This document shows, in pieces, positions 13,822 through 16,966 of a stretch of DNA of 16,966 nt; position 1 is the first letter of the stretch, and every line of letters starts with the position of its first letter. This DNA is from Opitutia bacterium (lineage in GTDB: Bacteria > Verrucomicrobiota > Verrucomicrobiia > Opitutales > UBA953). The notes under the pieces are model-generated. The model saw only the letters and a list, made by a program, of their open reading frames with translations, searched no databases and was not told the DNA's origin. Location: assembly GCA_947460445.1 (NCBI GenBank), contig CANHHS010000021.1, forward strand, positions 1-16,966, given 5' to 3'. The translations under genes and the position numbers were made by a program.

Positions 13822-15537
13822 TTAAATGCAGGGTAACATTGTCGGTGAAGTCAGGTGAAGGATCCAGTAAACTGGATCTTCGACACGTGCCGGAGCGAGT
13901 CTCTTCGGGTCTGGCGCAATGCGTCCGCTGTTCGGGCCGGCCGTAAGAATTACAGGCGTGTGACCGAATGATGTGGCAGCAAAGAAGCGAAGATTTTGTG
14001 CAAGAGACTCTGCAGTCGTAACGAGCCCTGGGCAGAGTTCTTTCAGCACGGTTCGGACGCGGTCGGAATTTCGATCGATTGCCCCGAGGTCGAGCATGCT
14101 ATTTTTAACTGTTGGTTCGAGTGGTTCAGGCAGCAGGTGCGCCCAGGCGTCAGACTTGCCGACAATAAAGGCCATAGGTGTACGGATACGGTCGGATGGA
14201 GCGAGTCCTAGCACCCGCTTGATGCGACTGTCTACTTCAGCTAGGATGGAGTCTTGCTGGTCGATACGACCGCTCATCGAAAGTTGTGGATCATCCACGC
14301 CGACTAATTTCTGTTTAAAACGTGCATTCGCTGTCGGGTCGAAAAGAAAGAGGAGTCCGGCAGACGTCGCGACATGCAGTGCGCCAGGTGACTCGTGAAT
14401 GTCGATTCCGGGTTCAAAATGTTCACCGGCATTATCGTAGAAGATAACCGAACACTCGGAGTGGGCTTTGGCGGGCTTGCTGATAGTATAAATAAACGGT
14501 CGCGGTAGCGACACCATCCGTCCAAGCCGAGGTAGTTTTTCATACGTCGCACCTTCCAGTGCAGTTTTACCGAGCAATGCTTGATCCGGTGTGGTTGCTG
14601 AAAATAGCGAGTTGCGCATTTGATTGAGCAACATGTTGCCAGTTGGGTCGCCGTCCTTGAAAGCTAGGCCGAAGTCGCGGGCGAGTTTCTCTTGAAGGAC
14701 ATGTGTGGCTGCCGCGAGAAAGTATGACTTTCCTGAAGAGGGTGCGCCGATCAGCGAAAGAATCGATTGCGGCATCTCAAGGAACCCTGGCGACAGCTGA
14801 CGACGGCAATGAGGGCAGGCGATATCTGTGCAGGCTAAGCCCATGGGATCAAGGGCTTGGCCTTGATCATTAAAGCGGGTGGGTTGGAAGCGAAGACGCG
14901 CATCGGTTCCAAGTACTGGATCTCCCCTGAGACTTTCGTGCACGGCAACACTCAGGGCGTCACCTGCGTCGAATCGTGTCCAGCAAACCGGACAAACATG
15001 TTTGCCGACATTTTTCTCAGCGACGAGTGAGCCAGAAGGTGTCGTGCCATCGATTCGATTCGGCGTCAGCGATGGAACGACTTGGGTGAAGGAGAAACCG
15101 ATACCGAGTCCACGCGGTGTACAAGCGAGCGTGTTGGTTGGGCGACCGAGTTCGGAGGCGATTTGCACGACACGTTCTTTCGGCGCTTCTGCGAGAAACT
15201 CGCCACTTTCCACATCAAAGAGTAGCCAAGTCGAAGTATCGACATCTCGCGTCCAGTCTTGATCGGAAGCACCAATGACAAGTAGTGAGTTCTCTCCTTG
15301 AAGTGTAAAGGTGTCACTGATCGGTGTCGGCTCGCTTAAACGTGCACCGTTTAAGAACACAATTGAACCTTGGGTTGGCACCATTACTAAACTCGAAAGG
15401 GTCTTTTCCAGGGTGGCGATAGGCCGGGAGGAGCCGATTGGGAATTTTAAGGGAAAGGATGTAGCTTCTCCCTTTGTCCCAAGCATACAATCAACCCAGC
15501 GAATGGGGGGTTGGTTTTTGGAGTCAATGGGGGGCAT
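13822..15537 (-). CDS. Zinc-ribbon P-loop GTPase of the DO-GTPase2 ('double-GTPase 2') type
   Basis: The 571-residue product has, in order: an N-terminal beta-rich region (12-90) with SIVFLNGARLSEPTPISD and LLVIG, which recalls FHA-type adaptor strands; a second small unit (103-150, STWLLFDVESGEFLA then CTPRGLGIGF) with a GYF-like look; a zinc ribbon (C182 and C185 in VCPVCW, C236, C241 and C244 in ACTDIACPHC); and a P-loop domain. The nucleotide-binding motifs are G1 GAPSSGKS (264-271), G3 YDNAG (D368, G371) and a G4-like GKSD (460-463, with G instead of the usual N or T), then AATSFG as a possible G5. No second P-loop is visible. This order of ribbon directly before P-loop, and the RGDPVLG and RFQPTRF sequences between them, match the DO-GTPase2 group as I recall it. 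It is the first gene of the operon. The exact family label is from memory. Confidence 0.82.
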   Translation of the reverse strand: MPPIDSKNQPPIRWVDCMLGTKGEATSFPLKFPIGSSRPIATLEKTLSSLVMVPTQGSIVFLNGARLSEPTPISDTFTLQGENSLLVIGASDQDWTRDVDTSTWLLFDVESGEFLAEAPKERVVQIASELGRPTNTLACTPRGLGIGFSFTQVVPSLTPNRIDGTTPSGSLVAEKNVGKHVCPVCWTRFDAGDALSVAVHESLRGDPVLGTDARLRFQPTRFNDQGQALDPMGLACTDIACPHCRRQLSPGFLEMPQSILSLIGAPSSGKSYFLAAATHVLQEKLARDFGLAFKDGDPTGNMLLNQMRNSLFSATTPDQALLGKTALEGATYEKLPRLGRMVSLPRPFIYTISKPAKAHSECSVIFYDNAGEHFEPGIDIHESPGALHVATSAGLLFLFDPTANARFKQKLVGVDDPQLSMSGRIDQQDSILAEVDSRIKRVLGLAPSDRIRTPMAFIVGKSDAWAHLLPEPLEPTVKNSMLDLGAIDRNSDRVRTVLKELCPGLVTTAESLAQNLRFFAATSFGHTPVILTAGPNSGRIAPDPKRLAPARVEDPVYWILHLTSPTMLPCI

Positions 15538-15558
15538 TTTAGGGGTATAACCTTGCTG

Positions 15559-15587
15559 TTGAATTCCTGAGGTTTGTCATTTATAAA
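15559..15587 (+). promoter_or_regulatory. Candidate sigma-70-type promoter of the ECF sigma gene
   Basis: A -35 box TTGAAT and a -10 box TATAAA are separated by exactly 17 bases, each matching the sigma-70 consensus in most positions. Transcription would start near 15594, only about ten bases before the ATG at 15604. This placement argues that the TTG at 15574, which is in frame with the sigma gene, lies upstream of the transcript and is not the start. The same 66-base interval (15538-15603) also separates the divergent GTPase operon, for which I see no comparably good boxes on the minus strand. Confidence 0.5.
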
Positions 15588-15603
15588 AGGACTACCCCGT
15601 CCA

Positions 15604-16194
15604 ATGGAGCATACTGAGGAAGAACAGCTAACTGTCGAGCGCGCTCGCCAAGGAGATTCCGGGGCATACGCATCGTTGGTTCTTCGCTATCAAGACCGTA
15701 TCTTCGCTAAAGTCTTTTCGCTTTTGCGGAATCGACAAGATGCTGAAGAAATTACTCAAGATACTTTTATTCGGGCGAACCGGGTTATCGCAAATTTCCG
15801 CGGTACCGCTTCATTTTCAACCTGGATTCACAAGATTGCCATCAACCTTGCGCACAATCGGTATTGGTATTGGTGGCGTCGTAAGCGCGACCAGTCGTTT
15901 TCTTTAGACGCTGAGATTGGCGAATCAGGTAACACTTTGCACGACATACTGCCAGATGGCTGTCAGGGTCCTGGTACCGAGGTGTTGCATAACGAATTCG
16001 TTTCGCGCGTCGCTGAGTGCATGGCTCTGCTTAAGCACGACCAGCAGCGTATTTTGATACTTCGTAATATCGATAATCGTTCCTACGAGGAAATTGCCGA
16101 TGAGCTTGGTCTCTCTATTGGTACAGTTAAGAGTCGTATTAACCGTGCGCGCGAGGCCTTGCGCGAACTCATGGGAGATGAGTTTCTAAAATGA
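15604..16194 (+). CDS. RNA polymerase sigma factor, ECF/RpoE-like (sigma-70 family)
   Basis: The product has a sigma-70 region 2 (about 20-100: LRYQDRIFAKVFSLLRNRQD, DAEEITQDTFIRANR, TASFSTWIHKIAINLAHNR) that binds core polymerase and opens the -10 element, then a linker with an unusual WYWWRRKRD run, then region 4 (135-190: SYEEIADELGLSIGTVKSR, INRAREALREL), the helix-turn-helix that reads the -35. There is no region 1 or 3, typical of extracytoplasmic-function sigma factors. The ATG at 15604 gives 196 residues; a TTG at 15574 would add ten (SFIKGLPRP) but lies upstream of the predicted transcription start. Its stop overlaps the start of the next gene as ATGA, the usual coupling of sigma and anti-sigma genes. 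It is transcribed divergently from the GTPase operon. Confidence 0.93.
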   Translation: MEHTEEEQLTVERARQGDSGAYASLVLRYQDRIFAKVFSLLRNRQDAEEITQDTFIRANRVIANFRGTASFSTWIHKIAINLAHNRYWYWWRRKRDQSFSLDAEIGESGNTLHDILPDGCQGPGTEVLHNEFVSRVAECMALLKHDQQRILILRNIDNRSYEEIADELGLSIGTVKSRINRAREALRELMGDEFLK

Positions 16195-16646
16195 TCCAAC
16201 ACGCAGATTTTGATAAGGCTGTTTTTGCTTACTTGAACGGTGATGCCAGCGCTAAGGATGTCATTGCCTTGCGAGATACTTTGCGAACACAGCCTGAGTT
16301 GCGCACACGTTTCACAGCCTTGGTGCGATTAAATCGTGCGCAGTCCGTCGTCCTAGCCCGTCGAAACACCGTTTCATTTATAGGCGTACTTAAAAGTCTC
16401 CGCGAATTTGCGAATCGTGCCGGACGTTTCTTTGCGCACGCCTGCGTGCTCGTGTTGGTGGTTGTTGAGTTAGATGTGACGGTGCCGGGGGTTGATACGC
16501 ATTCATGGATTCAGCCACTCGTGAGTGTTGCCGAAGAAACGTCGATGGATGATGAAACCATGCCGATTCCTGAGGTTGACGAAGTGGCCGTAGACGACGA
16601 CGCACCGATGCCTGACGTGCGCGAGGCAGACTTCTTGGAAAGCTAA
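16191..16646 (+). CDS. Putative anti-sigma factor, membrane-associated, with acidic tail
   Basis: The gene overlaps the sigma gene by four bases, the standard position of an anti-sigma factor. The N-terminal 50 residues, FDKAVFAYLNGDASAKDVIA and PELRTRFTALVRLN, follow the 'L--YL-GELS--E---L------dpe-r--f--l---' pattern common at the start of verrucomicrobial and planctomycete anti-sigma/FecR-like regulators. No HxxxCxxC zinc motif is present. A short hydrophobic segment (CVLVLVVVELDV, about 85-96) may be a membrane helix, but it is interrupted by Glu and Asp, so a span is doubtful. The last 40 residues are strongly acidic (DDETMPIPEVDEVAVDDDAP). Function is inferred from position and N-terminal pattern. 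The product is 151 residues. ptsI begins 47 bases later, so read-through is possible. Confidence 0.65.
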   Translation: MIQHADFDKAVFAYLNGDASAKDVIALRDTLRTQPELRTRFTALVRLNRAQSVVLARRNTVSFIGVLKSLREFANRAGRFFAHACVLVLVVVELDVTVPGVDTHSWIQPLVSVAEETSMDDETMPIPEVDEVAVDDDAPMPDVREADFLES

Positions 16647-16693
16647 GGGTAATCGAGCCTTGCCAATAGCCCCAACTGGGTTGTTTTAAGGGC

Positions 16694-16966
16694 ATGGAGG
16701 GAGCTACCGCTAGACCAGAGAGGGTCCTTCGCTGTATCGCCGCCGCTCCTGGCGTAGCGTATGGTCCAGCGTACCTGCTTCTCGAGGGCATGGTCAAGGT
16801 GTCCAAATATACGATTGAAGATGTGAAAGCTGAGCAGGTTCGCTTGGATGCTGCACTCGAAACAACCCGTCGCCAAATTTCAGAGTTACGCGATGAAGTG
16901 GCAGGGCGACTGGGCGAGGCCGAGGCAGAAATATTTGATGCACATCTACTGGTGCTAGAAGATGCC
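16694..16966 (+). CDS. ptsI: Phosphoenolpyruvate-protein phosphotransferase (PTS enzyme I), N-terminal part
   Basis: Ninety-one codons are inside the window and the gene continues beyond the end. Enzyme I takes phosphate from phosphoenolpyruvate and passes it to HPr at the start of PTS sugar uptake or of nitrogen-PTS regulation. The N-terminal PEP-utiliser domain is recognisable from CIAAAPGVAYGPAYLL (consensus G-aaSPGiaiGpa), the long helical hairpin (EQVRLDAALETTRRQISEL) and the EAEIFDAHLLVLEDA segment (consensus eA-IFeaHlmlLeDp). The catalytic histidine lies further on, outside the window. The ATG at 16694 is preceded by AAGGG with very short spacing. Upstream codons include a TAA stop, so no longer start in frame is evident. 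Neither HPr nor other PTS genes are visible here. Confidence 0.9.
   Translation, partial: MEGATARPERVLRCIAAAPGVAYGPAYLLLEGMVKVSKYTIEDVKAEQVRLDAALETTRRQISELRDEVAGRLGEAEAEIFDAHLLVLEDA

Noticed and set aside
15538..15603. Search for a minus-strand promoter of the GTPase operon
   Set aside because: A TTATAC-like -10 exists, but no -35 box lies at a proper distance; the GGAAT only loosely resembles an ECF -35, so no feature was called.
8142..16646. Horizontally acquired island around the GTPase operon
   Set aside because: No integrase, transposase, tRNA-derived direct repeat or obvious base-composition break was found; the nearby tRNA alone is not enough evidence.

Overview
The window reads as a chromosomal segment of a Gram-negative bacterium, most likely a member of the Verrucomicrobiota (Opitutae-like). 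The phylum is inferred from gene content and order: LpxI-type lipid A synthesis, a ybaB-recR pair without dnaX, a phoH2-nadD-rsfS run, an ECF sigma/anti-sigma pair with a tryptophan-rich sigma, and a planctomycete/verrucomicrobial-type GTPase/GAP1 operon. No phylogenetic marker was compared, so this is not proven. Base composition looks close to balanced throughout. I see no insertion sequence, integrase, CRISPR array or phage gene.

Region 1 (1-4845) is almost entirely minus-strand housekeeping. In transcription order it holds ybaB, recR, an Rsm22-like methyltransferase, lpxI, a small unknown protein, then separately panB and the start of gpsA (cut by the window edge). Several of these genes overlap, by ATGA or by 17 bases, so co-transcription is likely. 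One small plus-strand membrane protein (1240-1584) lies between panB and the unknown gene, and its stop codon shares bases with the stop codon of the unknown gene.

Region 2 (4932-7979) is a plus-strand run: a DUF971 protein, a PIN-PhoH ATPase with an unusual internal insertion, nadD, and rsfS with a long lysine-rich N-terminal extension. The last three are tightly spaced. A tRNA with a CAT anticodon (7990-8065, minus strand) converges on rsfS. The rest of the gap up to 8141 holds only a possible tRNA promoter.

Region 3 (8142-15537) is the most interesting part: four minus-strand genes separated by only 2, 2 and 3 bases. They encode (i) a zinc-ribbon P-loop GTPase of the DO-GTPase2 type, (ii) a GAP1-N2-type GTPase-associated protein with one membrane span, (iii) a 982-residue protein with one membrane span and coiled coils, and (iv) a small protein with a GYF-like domain, a polyproline linker and three membrane spans. 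Together they look like a membrane-anchored GTPase complex. Related GTPase/GAP1 genes have been proposed, from genomics, to act in biological conflict or signalling, but the role here is unknown.

Region 4 (15604-16966) starts divergently from the GTPase operon with an ECF sigma factor, a translationally overlapping anti-sigma-like protein, and the start of ptsI (enzyme I of the phosphotransferase system), which runs off the window. The sigma factor shares a 66-base intergenic region with the GTPase operon and is a candidate regulator of it. No gap of more than about 300 bases lacks a gene.
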